Assembly: GCF_029906345.1 (NCBI RefSeq)
Contig: NZ_JARYGY010000003.1
Span: 475,411 to 539,410, forward strand
Length of the DNA: 64,000 nt
DNA from: Aquimarina mycalae
GTDB taxonomy: Bacteria; Bacteroidota; Bacteroidia; Flavobacteriales; Flavobacteriaceae
Reading direction: 5' to 3'
Shown: positions 27,894 to 37,793 of the stretch, one piece after another
Layout of the letters: each line of letters opens with the position of its first letter
Numbering within the stretch: the first letter of the stretch is position 1
Made by a program: the position numbers and the translations under genes
The notes under the pieces: generated by a model
The model's input: only the letters and a program-made list of their open reading frames with translations
Database searches by the model: none
Told to the model about the DNA's origin: nothing

Positions 27894-28159
27894 AAAACTA
27901 TTATGTTATTCACTTTCTGAAATATTTAAACATAAAGTTGCTTGTTTAATTAATCATCATAGAACTTTTCTACAGTTAATAAAAATCTATAGCAACAATC
28001 ATAGTGGTCGCAATATCAATAGTAAAAGATTCTAACACACACTGTTTTTAGAATATTGCTCTTACTTTTATCATATCATCTCTTAAGGATTTATTATAAT
28101 AGTCACTATTACTGATATTCTGTACTATTGTCACTTTTTTATTCAGTCCAAGTCTTGTT
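27894..28159. other. convergent intergenic spacer
   Basis: A/T-rich spacer between convergent genes. I see no coding or RNA feature in it. Confidence 0.4.
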
Positions 28160-29575
28160 TCACTTAGTTAGTTTTTTTATCATACCGCTGAATATCATAC
28201 CATGAAAGGGTAATACAGAATACCAATACAATCTACCCAATAAACCTAACGGTCTAAATGTTGCTGTCTGCTCAAGTTGGTCATCAACTATTTTAAATTC
28301 TAGCCAGGCTTCACCAGGTAGTTTCATTTCAGCAAACAGAAGCAAACGTCCTCTATTTTTATCTGCATATAATACTCGCCAAAAGTCCACTGCATCACCA
28401 GTATTGATTGAATTAAGATTAGTTCTTCCCCGCCTCAATCCTACTCCACCCACTATTTTGTCTAACACCCCTCTTAATCTCCATAACCAATTAGCATAAT
28501 ACCAACCTGTTTCGCCTCCTATACTCCAAATTCTATTTAGGCATATTTGGCGATTATCTATTTTGCTTTTTCTCTTATCTATGAAACATCCATATATTGG
28601 TACTTTTATAAACTCAGAAATATCAAAACTAATTCCGCTACTTGAATAAGAATCCTTCCAACTAGAAATAATAGTATTATTTTCAATTTTATTAAAAGCT
28701 CTTTCTAGAGATTCTTTGTAGTTAAGTGGTTTAATTCCGATTATAGAATTAATTTTATTATTTCGACACACAACTTCAACCTTCATACTACTAACAAGTG
28801 ATACAGCAAGCTTATATGATGTAGAGGTAACAAAATAAAGCCAATAGGAAGAAAGTCTTGGCGTCATAACGGGAACGACAAAAATGGTCCGTTTCAGATT
28901 ACGAATTTTAGCAAAACCTAAGAGCATTTGTTTGTACGATAATATATCAGCACCTCCAATATCAAAATTTTGATTATAGACTTCAGAATTGAATAAAGAT
29001 TTAGATAGAAACCTAATAACGTCGGCTACACCTATAGGTTGACATCTGGTTTTTAACCATTTGGGGGTAACCATAATTGGAAGTTTTTCTACTAAATCTC
29101 TTATTATTTCGAAAGAAGCACTGCCAGATCCTATTATTATTCCTGCTCTCAGCGTTGTAAAACTATAGGATCCCTTACCCAATTCAATTTCAACATTTCT
29201 TCTTGAACTTAAATGTTTAGATAGCTCTGATTCATTTACTATTCCGCTAAGGTAGATCACATGCTTAACATTTGTTTTTCCAAGGGCATCTCTAAAGTTT
29301 AGAGCAGATGTTTTTTCAAGGGTTTTATAGTCACTAGAAGAAGACATTGAATGAACTAAGTAGTAGGCTCCTTCAATATCTTCTGGTATCATTTTTAGTG
29401 ATTCTTTATTTAATAGGTCGATTTCAATTACTGAAATCTTATGTTGTATAGAACTAGGAGGGTTAAATCTCTGAACATCACGAACGCAACAAACTACTTC
29501 GTGTCCCGCCTCAACTAAAACAGGTAATAATCTTTTTCCTATGTATCCAGTTGAACCAGTTAAAAGTATTTTCAT
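28160..29575 (-). CDS. NAD(P)-binding SDR protein with DUF2867 domain
   Basis: 471 residues. The N-terminal Rossmann domain starts MKILLTGSTGYIGKRLLP and continues with YLVHSMSSS and RAGIIIGSGSASFE, as in the atypical SDRs of the YbjT group. From about 330 a DUF2867 domain follows (RIWSIGGETGWYYANWLWRLRG, RLLLFAEMKLPGEAWLEF). The substrate is unknown. It lies downstream of a VOC protein and a short AraC regulator on the same strand. Confidence 0.85.
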   Translation of the reverse strand: MKILLTGSTGYIGKRLLPVLVEAGHEVVCCVRDVQRFNPPSSIQHKISVIEIDLLNKESLKMIPEDIEGAYYLVHSMSSSSDYKTLEKTSALNFRDALGKTNVKHVIYLSGIVNESELSKHLSSRRNVEIELGKGSYSFTTLRAGIIIGSGSASFEIIRDLVEKLPIMVTPKWLKTRCQPIGVADVIRFLSKSLFNSEVYNQNFDIGGADILSYKQMLLGFAKIRNLKRTIFVVPVMTPRLSSYWLYFVTSTSYKLAVSLVSSMKVEVVCRNNKINSIIGIKPLNYKESLERAFNKIENNTIISSWKDSYSSSGISFDISEFIKVPIYGCFIDKRKSKIDNRQICLNRIWSIGGETGWYYANWLWRLRGVLDKIVGGVGLRRGRTNLNSINTGDAVDFWRVLYADKNRGRLLLFAEMKLPGEAWLEFKIVDDQLEQTATFRPLGLLGRLYWYSVLPFHGMIFSGMIKKLTK

Positions 29576-29662
29576 GTTTAATTAATACAACAGTTTCTAT
29601 ATTAAAAAGTATCTTTTTTTTGAATGAACACTTTTACATCATTCGTTGTTTGGATTTTCATT

Positions 29663-30058
29663 TTATAGTGTTTCGACAATTTGAATGTTATTTCCACAAG
29701 TATGGTTAAAGACTGCAAATTTTACGGTTCCCATTTTAGTAGGTGCTACACTAAAATCAACTCCAAGTTTTGTTAGTCTGTCATGTTCGGAGTCTACATC
29801 GTCTACATCGAATTGAGTGTAAGGAAATCCAGCTTCCATTAATGCATCCTGAAATATCTTACATGGTTCGAAATGGTTAGGTGCAGGTTCTAATAACAAT
29901 TCTGGTCCATCTTGCCATTCTGGAGAAACTAGAGTCAACCATCTATTACCGCCTTCTAATGGTACATCCTTCTTTTTTAGGAAACCTAATTTCTCAGTAT
30001 AAAATTTAAAAGCTTTTTCTTGATCTCTAACGGGAATGCTAATTAGTGTTACTTTCAT
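29663..30058 (-). CDS. VOC family protein
   Basis: 131 residues, a single cytosolic VOC module: MKVTLISIPVRDQEKAFKFYTEKLGF, then NRWLTLVSPEWQDG and KFAVFNHTCGNNIQIVE. This form resembles bleomycin-resistance/glyoxalase-like proteins of unassigned substrate. It lies 123 bp downstream of the AraC gene and 87 bp upstream of the SDR gene. Confidence 0.85.
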   Translation of the reverse strand: MKVTLISIPVRDQEKAFKFYTEKLGFLKKKDVPLEGGNRWLTLVSPEWQDGPELLLEPAPNHFEPCKIFQDALMEAGFPYTQFDVDDVDSEHDRLTKLGVDFSVAPTKMGTVKFAVFNHTCGNNIQIVETL

Positions 30059-30181
30059 ATGTTAGTATTTATTGTTAACTCAAGGATCGCATAGAGCATC
30101 CTATCGCAATTTCGTTGCATGATTTAAAAACTAATATCGGTAGTTGTAATATTGATTTATTTTTTAATCATTTTCCAAAGT

Positions 30182-30586
30182 TTAGAAATCTTGCTCTAAT
30201 TTACTTCTCGAAAATTGCTCTTTTTGAAATTCACTTGGTGATTTTCCCGTTTTCGTTTTAAACAACGTGCTAAAAGAACCTAAACTCTCGAATCCAACCG
30301 CAAAACAGGTTTCGGTTACCGTCATTCCATATATTAAGTTTTCTTTTGACTTCGCTATTCGTTTATCCATTAAGTATTGTCTTGGTGTTAAGCCATAATA
30401 CCTCTTGAAAAGCCTTAGTAAATGATATTTTGATGTAAATTGTATATGCGATAAAAAATCTAACTTCAGGTCTTTTTCAAAATTATTATCAATGAAATTG
30501 CGTGTTGCTATCACAGTCTCTATCTGTTTATCATTAGAATAACAGAGACTTCTTATTCGCTTTATTTTTGATTCGTAAAATGTCAT
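30182..30586 (-). CDS. short AraC family regulator
   Basis: 134 residues, essentially only the AraC double helix-turn-helix (FIDNNFEKDLKLDFLSHIQFTSKYHL, VTETCFAVGFESLGSFSTLFK). The usual ligand-binding domain is absent, so it may be a stripped regulator. It probably controls the VOC and SDR genes just downstream. Confidence 0.85.
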   Translation of the reverse strand: MTFYESKIKRIRSLCYSNDKQIETVIATRNFIDNNFEKDLKLDFLSHIQFTSKYHLLRLFKRYYGLTPRQYLMDKRIAKSKENLIYGMTVTETCFAVGFESLGSFSTLFKTKTGKSPSEFQKEQFSRSKLEQDF

Positions 30587-30729
30587 TTTACTTACTAGTT
30601 TCTTAGTATAGTTATACCAAATATTTGTTAAGATACATCTTTTACATAAAAAAGATTAGACTTTACACCAACATTGTAAGCGATTTTGCAAATAATACCA
30701 GACCAAATTTTTATTACAAACTCTTAATA

Positions 30730-31956
30730 TTATACTATAACATCACTAGATATAGTGCTTTTTTTCTTTATCGGCAATAATTCTTTATATGTTAAACATC
30801 TCCAAATCCATTCTAACGGTCCAAATCGGTAGTGGTTTAACCAAATTTTACTTAGTATTACTTGAAAGCTAAAAACAAAAACCGCTGTCATAAATGTCTC
30901 CGAAGGACTTAACCTTTCGTATAGTTTAAATCCGATGGATGAAAATAAAATTAATCCAATAAAGCTTTGCATTATGTAGTTAGTTAAAGCCATTCTACCT
31001 ACATATTTTAATGGCAACAAAATCTTTTTCCATTTAGAGTTGTAGTACAACCAACCAATTGCCCAAAGATAGAATAACCCCATTGCAACATCCGAGAGCA
31101 CCATTAATTTAATACATGTCTGTCTATAATTTTCTATCGAAAAAAAATCCTGATTCACCAATACAAATAGAAATATTACTCTGTAAACATTTGTAATTAT
31201 TGCTATCAGTATCATTGGTTTTTTTATTCGTAGAATAAATAATTCTAACGAATTGTAAATTTTATTTTTACCAAGATAAAGCCCCAAAAGAAACATTGAA
31301 ATAGCAATTGGGGATAAAAACCCGAAAAGCATTGGGATATTAGAAAGGTATTCTAACAATCTTAATTTAACTCCTTCTAAATATGTACCATTGCTTATTA
31401 TTTGATTTACTGTTTCTCCTGTATAATCTTTTAAATAGATTTCTGGTTGGAAATTTAAAATATTGAACAAAAATTCAAAAACTTGGTCATAAAAAGGAAA
31501 GAAAAGGAAAATTGCTGATAACGTAAGAATTAATTTGTTTGACCGTTTTATCATAAGTGTCGTAAACAATCCAAGAATCGCATAAAGATTTAAAACATCT
31601 CCTGACCACAAAAACGTGATATGTAAAACTCCAAAAACAAACAATATTAGCATTCTTCTCCCAAAAAAGGAGAATGAAAGTTTATTTTTATCAAACATAT
31701 TTAACGCTTGCATTGAAATTCCTAACCCAAAAAGCAGTGAAAATATCGGGAAGAATTTAGTATAAAAAAACAGTTGAAGTATCTTCTCCGAAATTTGATC
31801 AATACTAGAAGTCCATTGTTTCGCAAATTCGTCCTGATTCAAAAAGGTTGAATTCATGATTACAATATTTACAACAAAAATTCCGAGAATTGCGAATCCT
31901 CGGAATATATCTAATATATCAATTCGTTTTTTTACTCTAGTTGGTTTTTCGTTCAA
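30730..31956 (-). CDS. DUF418 family membrane protein
   Basis: 408 residues with about nine to ten TM helices. It opens with RIDILDIFRGFAILGIFVVN and ends in the DUF418 domain with GRMALTNYIMQSFIGLILF and FGPLEWIWRCLTY, the conserved C-terminal signature. Function of the family is not known. Confidence 0.85.
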   Translation of the reverse strand: MNEKPTRVKKRIDILDIFRGFAILGIFVVNIVIMNSTFLNQDEFAKQWTSSIDQISEKILQLFFYTKFFPIFSLLFGLGISMQALNMFDKNKLSFSFFGRRMLILFVFGVLHITFLWSGDVLNLYAILGLFTTLMIKRSNKLILTLSAIFLFFPFYDQVFEFLFNILNFQPEIYLKDYTGETVNQIISNGTYLEGVKLRLLEYLSNIPMLFGFLSPIAISMFLLGLYLGKNKIYNSLELFILRIKKPMILIAIITNVYRVIFLFVLVNQDFFSIENYRQTCIKLMVLSDVAMGLFYLWAIGWLYYNSKWKKILLPLKYVGRMALTNYIMQSFIGLILFSSIGFKLYERLSPSETFMTAVFVFSFQVILSKIWLNHYRFGPLEWIWRCLTYKELLPIKKKSTISSDVIV

Positions 31957-31978
31957 TTTTTGATCGTTTTTTACATAT

Positions 31979-32113
31979 TGTGTCTAACAGTTTAGGGATG
32001 ATTTCGGGTTAGATCACAAGAAACATCTAGTCGTTGGCTAAGTTAATTAATGTTCACGATTTTTCGAAGTAAAAGTCTACAGCAATTAATTATATATATT
32101 GACGTACTTAGCA
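31979..32113. repeat. possible first copy of the cassette-type repeat (D-like)
   Basis: Starts GTGTCTAACAG and ends with AGCAATTAATTATATAT...ACTTAGCA. The right half closely matches the D repeats at 51470 and 56141, while the left half is divergent. It separates the DUF418 gene from the serine hydrolase. Confidence 0.5.
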
Positions 32114-32134
32114 TTTATTAGTTAATGAAGTTTA

Positions 32135-33607
32135 TTACTCTTTATTAAACTTAATAGGCTCTTTTTGAGCATACATTTTTAACATTGATATTTTTCCTTT
32201 TGCATTATCAACAAATTTTATCGTAAACTCAGGATTGAATGATTCTTTAAAGTCTTTCATCCCCTTTAGGTAAAAATTATTATAATTTGAATGCTCTAAT
32301 TTAAATGTATATGTAGGGAAAACTGCACGTAGTTTACCTTCCTTTTTGATAATTTCTATTCTTCCGAAACCATTTGCATAATAAGTACCAAGAAAATCAT
32401 TTATAGAATGAGTAGGCATCTTAGCTCGGTTAAATGATTTGTCTTCTCCTGGTTTGTAAATGTCTGAAACAAGAACTGGGTATTCATTTTCGGAAGGTAA
32501 CTGGAAGAGTTTCTTTGAAATCATATCCGATATGATATAGGGAAGCGTAGAATTGCTTTGATTACATAAAACAACAATACCGATTTTCTCAAAAGGAAAG
32601 AGTTCCATTACACTACTAAATCCGTGAGTGTTTCCTCCATGACATAATCTATAATATCCATTCCAAGATCTTATGCGCCAACCAAATCCTTCACTAAACA
32701 GAAATGAATCTTGTGTATATTCTTCATTATACTTCACATTTTGAGGCCTAGATGCCTTATAAATATATTCTTGCGGTATTATTTGATTTCCATTAAAAAC
32801 TCCTTTGTTTAGCCAGATACGCATCCAGTTAGATAGATCTTTTATAGAACTTTTAATTGACCCAGCAGGACCAAAAGCATAATAATTTTGATAAGGTACT
32901 TTTTCTGATTTTCCGTTATACATACCATAACCTAAGGAGAAATTATTTGACCGCTTCATATCCTCGAGTGTGGTACAGGAATTATTCATTTTTAATGGAC
33001 TAAATATTTTTTCTTGAATATTAGCATCCCAACTTTTGTTAGTTATTTGTTCTACTATAGTTCCAGCAAGTGTGTACCCCATATTACTGTATTCCCAACT
33101 ATTTTTAACTTCTGCTTCAGGTTTTAGATATCGTAAACGTTGTACCGTTTTTAATTTATTTTCAATAGGAAACAATTCAAGAGAAACACCTTGAGTTCCA
33201 ATTCCACTTTTATGACTAAGCAGGTCTTCAATTGTAATTAGATTATTCATTTTATCATTATAGAATTGAAAATTAGGCACATACATTTCTGGTTTATCTT
33301 TTAATGACAATCGATTATTTGATTCTAAGACACCCAATAAAGAGCCTGTAAATGCTTTTGACATTGAAGCAATATGAAAAAGTGTGTGTTCTGTAACAGG
33401 TAACTTTTGTTTGAAGTCTCGATATCCAAATCCCTTAGCGTACAAAACTTTATCATCTTTGACAATGGCTACAGATAAACCAATGGTATTATATTCCTCC
33501 ATCAATTGAATGATTTCATCATCTATTCCTTGTAACTCCTTTGGTAGTTGTTGGCTAAAACCTAATTGAGTAAATAATACTAATGCGAGTGCGTAAATAA
33601 ATTTCAT
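32135..33607 (-). CDS. secreted serine hydrolase, beta-lactamase-like
   Basis: 490 residues with a signal peptide ending GFSQ. The PF00144 domain has S81-M-S-K84, the Tyr motif YSNMGY and, in place of HTG, HGGN in CHGGNTHGFSS. Residues from about 385 to the end are a separate beta-rich C-terminal domain (FLGTYYANGFGRIEII, TYTFKLEHSNYNNFYLKG) of the lipocalin-like kind often attached to these enzymes. An AraC regulator is 119 bp upstream. A D-peptidase or esterase activity is likely; the substrate is unknown. Confidence 0.85.
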   Translation of the reverse strand: MKFIYALALVLFTQLGFSQQLPKELQGIDDEIIQLMEEYNTIGLSVAIVKDDKVLYAKGFGYRDFKQKLPVTEHTLFHIASMSKAFTGSLLGVLESNNRLSLKDKPEMYVPNFQFYNDKMNNLITIEDLLSHKSGIGTQGVSLELFPIENKLKTVQRLRYLKPEAEVKNSWEYSNMGYTLAGTIVEQITNKSWDANIQEKIFSPLKMNNSCTTLEDMKRSNNFSLGYGMYNGKSEKVPYQNYYAFGPAGSIKSSIKDLSNWMRIWLNKGVFNGNQIIPQEYIYKASRPQNVKYNEEYTQDSFLFSEGFGWRIRSWNGYYRLCHGGNTHGFSSVMELFPFEKIGIVVLCNQSNSTLPYIISDMISKKLFQLPSENEYPVLVSDIYKPGEDKSFNRAKMPTHSINDFLGTYYANGFGRIEIIKKEGKLRAVFPTYTFKLEHSNYNNFYLKGMKDFKESFNPEFTIKFVDNAKGKISMLKMYAQKEPIKFNKE

Positions 33608-33726
33608 CTTCGTGTTTTATTTGTTTACAGCAAAAGTGAGGAATCATACATGCTTAAAAGTCCGAGTATACAAAGTCGAACCAATTTTACTCAAAATAAT
33701 CAGTTCGATTTAAAGTCGGACTGCGT

Positions 33727-34821
33727 TTAACTGTTTGATTTTCTATATTCTGAAGGTGTTTGATGTGTTGCTTTCTTAAAAGCGGTATAAAATGAAGATT
33801 TAGAATTAAAACCTACCTCATATAAGATTTCTAAAACAGTTAGCTCTTTTTGAGCTGGATCTTTTAGAAGTATTTTTGCATCATTTATCCGATACTCATT
33901 TATAAAGTCAAAAAAATGTTTGTTTAAATGATGGTTGATTAACAGCGATAATTCTTTTTCTGGAATATCTGTTTGAATAGCCAGTTTTTGTAATGTCAAT
34001 CCAAAATCCAAATAAGGCTTTTCTTTTTGCATTACTGAAGTAAGTTTTTTTAGATATTCATTTTCAGCTTTATTTTTTTGAGCATTATCTTTCGTAGTTT
34101 GTTTTTCGAGAAATGATTTTACTGGAACTAAATCTATGCTTATACCCGTAAACAGTGCAGGTTGGTATAATGCCTTTAGAACAAAAAAGATAGTTATTGA
34201 TAAAACAGAAAGGCTAATTACAATATTTGTATTTATAACATATTCTTGATATATAGAATTAGATAAATACCATCTTATAATTACAAACGAATGCGCTATA
34301 CAAGAGAAAACGGTAATCTGAAATAACCACTTATAAATAGCGTAATTAGCATTTGAATAATTTTCAAGATATACTGTTTTATATTTTTTTAAAATTATAA
34401 AAACAGTAACAATGTAAACTATAAATTGGATCTCTCCCACAATTTCATAAAGCAATATACTTAAGTCGGAGAAGCTTGTAATATTGAACAGGATAAAAAA
34501 TAACAGGAATAATAAGAAATGTAAAATGTGTTTTCCTTTGATCTTAAAATTAGAATAACAAGCCGATAAAACGTACAGAAAAAACAAGGGTAATTGTAAC
34601 AGACTAGAAGAAGTTTTTAAACTTTGGATGATAGGATATTCTACAGTCTTGTTCGTAAACAAACCAATTAAGTCAAATGCGATGACTAATAAATAAATAC
34701 CAAAAAGCCTATTAGACAGCTTGTTTTTTGTTTTAACCGTAAAAAGAAAAAAGGAAAGAAGTATCATTATAAAAACAACAATCTTTCCAATGGTTTCAAT
34801 AATTTCTATTTTGTTTTCCAA
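33727..34821 (-). CDS. AraC regulator with multi-TM N-terminal domain
   Basis: 364 residues. Seven hydrophobic segments fill residues 10-220, and an AraC helix-turn-helix lies at about 260-364 (LTLQKLAIQTDIPEKELSLLI, VLEILYEVGFNSKSSFYTAFKKATHQTPSEYRK). This membrane-anchored AraC type is common in Flavobacteriia and senses envelope signals. It is upstream of and co-directional with a serine hydrolase, its likely target. A very similar layout recurs at 55005. Confidence 0.88.
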   Translation of the reverse strand: MENKIEIIETIGKIVVFIMILLSFFLFTVKTKNKLSNRLFGIYLLVIAFDLIGLFTNKTVEYPIIQSLKTSSSLLQLPLFFLYVLSACYSNFKIKGKHILHFLLFLLFFILFNITSFSDLSILLYEIVGEIQFIVYIVTVFIILKKYKTVYLENYSNANYAIYKWLFQITVFSCIAHSFVIIRWYLSNSIYQEYVINTNIVISLSVLSITIFFVLKALYQPALFTGISIDLVPVKSFLEKQTTKDNAQKNKAENEYLKKLTSVMQKEKPYLDFGLTLQKLAIQTDIPEKELSLLINHHLNKHFFDFINEYRINDAKILLKDPAQKELTVLEILYEVGFNSKSSFYTAFKKATHQTPSEYRKSNS

Positions 34822-35105
34822 TAATATTGTGTGTATTTCTTATTGTTCATTAAGATACATAACTTCTACAAGTTAAAAATTAGATATTAAATTCTAACAT
34901 TATTAATTGTTTATTAAAGTATCCTGAATTAAAGTTCTATAAAGGAATTCCCAAATTCCATTTCCCTGTTTATCTATTTAGATTAGATTCTATTTTTTTT
35001 AAGTTACAATGTATTAACTAAATTACATTTTAGCACATTATAGGGTAAAATTATTCTATTAACCCAATGAGTTACAAATAGTATATTTCTCATAAATAAA
35101 TAATT

Positions 35106-35525
35106 CTATTTAACTAATTGTAATGAATCAGATTCTTGAAAATCCCATTCTCCTTGTAATAAACGCGTTACATAACAATTATCCGCTTTTTTAATAAGGT
35201 ATGCATGTTGTTCATCTGTAATAGTACCTTCAATACTAATTTGGGAATTGACACTAGTTTTAAAACTTTTACCTTCTTGCCTATGTACATCTTGTGTTAA
35301 CTGTGCGTCTACTTCTCCAATGTCCCAACCTTTTCTTCGAGCTACATTACGTATAGTTGCTACTTTACACATTGCAATTCCAGCTAAGACAAGTTCTACG
35401 GGTGAAAACCCTAAATCAGTTCCTTGTGATGGAATAGGTTCATCACCGATAATTGCATGCTTTCCGTTACTTATTATCGATTGGTATCCAACTGATAAAT
35501 TTTTGACATTTATTTTAGTACTCAT
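35106..35525 (-). CDS. OsmC family protein
   Basis: 139 residues. LGFSPVELVLAGIAMCKVATIRNVARRKGW gives the OsmC/Ohr core helix with one peroxidatic-type Cys; a second Cys lies near the end in ADNCYVTRLL. These are the two redox cysteines of OsmC proteins, which reduce organic hydroperoxides. It closes an operon with another OsmC protein, a cysteine hydrolase and an SDR. Confidence 0.88.
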   Translation of the reverse strand: MSTKINVKNLSVGYQSIISNGKHAIIGDEPIPSQGTDLGFSPVELVLAGIAMCKVATIRNVARRKGWDIGEVDAQLTQDVHRQEGKSFKTSVNSQISIEGTITDEQHAYLIKKADNCYVTRLLQGEWDFQESDSLQLVK

Positions 35526-35588
35526 ATTATTTTGTTTTAAAATTCCTTTCAGGTAATTAGACCCTGAAAGGAATTGATTCTTAAATTA

Positions 35589-36332
35589 CTATTTTTTAAA
35601 ATCCTTAATTTCTTTTACAATTTCTTCTGTTGTAAATACATGACTAGCAATCATTTGAAAGTTTGTTACTGCAGCTGAGTATCCATCTAAACCTGGTAAA
35701 ACTGCTGCTGCAGTAGCATCCTTAACAACAGCTACTCTAAATCCTGATTCTACGAGGTCTCTCATATGAGATTCTGTACAAAGATTGGCAGACATCCCTC
35801 CAAGTATTACATTACTATAACCATGCTTACGTAGTTGAAGCGCTAAATCATTAGATTCTGGCCCATATACTTTATGAGGACTGGTAACGATAACATTTTC
35901 TCCATCAATGTATTCTTTATATTGCTCTAACCAATCTGCACCAGAACCTTCAAAACCATCTGTTTTTAATGTATGACTTCTATCAAACATTCCAATTTTG
36001 TGCATTAAAGTTTCTAAAGCACCTTCAATTTTCCATTCATGATCATGCTTAAAATAGTAATGAGGTGACACAAAGATTTTGATGTTTTTCTCTTTAGCTA
36101 CTTTAAATAATGCTTCAAGATTCTCTACCGTTTTGTTTTCTGTAACACTTTGGCCTACAACGCCCCAAGTAACTCCATCGGGACTTAGGAAATCGTTTTG
36201 TGGATCTGTAATTACAATTGCTGTATATTCATCAACTGTAAAACCTGGATCCGGAAGTTGTGCATAAGAGTTCATATTTATCCCAATCAATAGGGTCATA
36301 AGCATTGTTAATTTCAAAATTTGTGTTTTCAT
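35589..36332 (-). CDS. secreted isochorismatase-like cysteine hydrolase
   Basis: 247 residues from the ATG at 36332, which begins a signal peptide (MKTQILKLTMLMTLLIG... SYAQ); the longer frame to 36389 adds residues that overlap the OsmC gene. The hydrolase fold is clear: VITDPQNDFLSPDG with the catalytic Asp, then GGMSANLCTESHMRDLVESGF with the nucleophile Cys, and AVVKDATAAAVLPG. An exported isochorismatase-like enzyme is uncommon. The substrate is unknown. Flanked on both sides by OsmC genes. Confidence 0.85.
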   Translation of the reverse strand: MKTQILKLTMLMTLLIGINMNSYAQLPDPGFTVDEYTAIVITDPQNDFLSPDGVTWGVVGQSVTENKTVENLEALFKVAKEKNIKIFVSPHYYFKHDHEWKIEGALETLMHKIGMFDRSHTLKTDGFEGSGADWLEQYKEYIDGENVIVTSPHKVYGPESNDLALQLRKHGYSNVILGGMSANLCTESHMRDLVESGFRVAVVKDATAAAVLPGLDGYSAAVTNFQMIASHVFTTEEIVKEIKDFKK

Positions 36333-36375
36333 TTTTTTATAATTTTTAATGTTAATAATGTATTCTCTAAAGAAT

Positions 36376-36927
36376 TTAATTCTTAACAACTGTCATTTTT
36401 ACATTGTCAGTCATTGTTCTATAATTAGGAGAAGTCTTTCTCACATTTTCTATGATAGCATCATAATCTGCTTGAGTTCCATTGCCTTTAACATCATAGT
36501 TAAATTTGAGCTCTTCGAAACCTACAGGTGCTTGTTCATCTACACTTAAAAACCCGCGAAGATTTAAATCTCCATTGATTGTAAGTGTCACACTTTCTAA
36601 TTCAATGTTATTATTTGCCGCACCAGCTACAAAACCAACCATCATACATCCAGCAAGACCTCCTAATAGATAATCCTGAGGAGTAGGATAGCTATTGGTC
36701 CCCAAAAGTTCGTTTGGCTCATCAATAGTAAATTGAAACTGTTTTTCAATTTCTTTATCACCTACTTTTTGATTGAGTGTTGTAATTTCTGTTTTTACAC
36801 CTCCTTTCCATTCTGCCTTAATCCCATACTTTGAGATAGCTTCTGAAGGCGTTTTCGTGATGGTATCAACATATTGTTGTAATCCTTCAATGTCAATACC
36901 ATTTATTAATTTATCTATACTTTCCAT
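36376..36927 (-). CDS. OsmC family protein
   Basis: 183 residues. The core is TPQDYLLGGLAGCMMVGFVAGAANNNIELESV, with a single Cys at the OsmC peroxidatic position and no clear second Cys (FDVKG, TSPNYRTMTDNVKM at the end), so it may be a binding rather than a peroxidase member. It follows the SDR gene by 24 bp and precedes the hydrolase in one operon. Confidence 0.85.
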   Translation of the reverse strand: MESIDKLINGIDIEGLQQYVDTITKTPSEAISKYGIKAEWKGGVKTEITTLNQKVGDKEIEKQFQFTIDEPNELLGTNSYPTPQDYLLGGLAGCMMVGFVAGAANNNIELESVTLTINGDLNLRGFLSVDEQAPVGFEELKFNYDVKGNGTQADYDAIIENVRKTSPNYRTMTDNVKMTVVKN

Positions 36928-36951
36928 GATTATTTAATAAAATGATGTGAA

Positions 36952-37707
36952 TTAATTTCTACCCGCCATTACACCTCCATCAATATCCCAGATTGCTCCA
37001 GTTACCCATGAACTTTCATCTTTTAATAAGAAGTGTATGGTTTGTGCAATTTCATCGGCGCGACCAACACGACCAATAGGATGAAAATCATTAAAACCTT
37101 GTAGATTTTCTTCGATTTTATCTTTATCCATAAATGCACCGTAAATCGGAGTAACTACTACTGCAGGAGATACCGCATTTACACGTATTTTGTTTTCGGC
37201 AAGCTCCATTGCCAAATGTTGGGTTAATGAATGTAAACCAGCTTTAGCCATAGAATATGCAGATGATGGAGTAGCTTTAATTGCCTGTTTAGCCCACATA
37301 GAACCAATATTCACTATAGAACCTCCTCCATTTTTAGTAAGTACTTTAGCGGCTGCTTGATTGATGAAAAAAAATGCACGATTGAAATCGTGATAGATAT
37401 CATAATCTGCTTCTTCATGTTCTAAGAATGGCTTAGGGCTAAAAAAACCTGCTGCGTTTACAATGTATTTTAAATTGGGAGTAACACCTTCAATGGATCG
37501 AGCAAAAGATTTTACGGCCTGCTTATCTGTTAAATCTACCGCTATACCTTTTATAGAACCGAGTTTCGATAATTCTCTTTCTGTATTGTTTAAATTAGAA
37601 TCATTACGACCTATAATGATCACTTCAATTCCATCTTTTAATAATAGTTCTGCGGTAGCTTTTCCCATTCCTGATGTACCACCAATAATTAATGCTTGTG
37701 TATTCAT
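36952..37707 (-). CDS. short-chain dehydrogenase/reductase
   Basis: 251 residues, classical [18 protein letters not shown] nucleotide-binding loop, NAAG motif, the catalytic Ser in NIGSMW and YSMAKAG with Tyr-x-x-x-Lys, and the C-terminal [14 protein letters not shown]. It would oxidise or reduce a hydroxy/keto substrate with NAD(P). First enzyme gene below the AraC regulator, leading the SDR-OsmC-hydrolase-OsmC group. Confidence 0.9.
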   Translation of the reverse strand: MNTQALIIGGTSGMGKATAELLLKDGIEVIIIGRNDSNLNNTERELSKLGSIKGIAVDLTDKQAVKSFARSIEGVTPNLKYIVNAAGFFSPKPFLEHEEADYDIYHDFNRAFFFINQAAAKVLTKNGGGSIVNIGSMWAKQAIKATPSSAYSMAKAGLHSLTQHLAMELAENKIRVNAVSPAVVVTPIYGAFMDKDKIEENLQGFNDFHPIGRVGRADEIAQTIHFLLKDESSWVTGAIWDIDGGVMAGRN

Positions 37708-37793
37708 GTTTTTTACTTTTTAAATTAATACTGGTACAAATTTCAGTATAAACTCAAGTAAAAAATGGTAATCTAGAAACTGAGAATGGTAAT

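Noticed and set aside
32135..34821. BlaR/MecR-style beta-lactam sensing pair
   Set aside because: The upstream regulator is a membrane AraC protein, not a BlaR1 peptidase with BlaI repressor.
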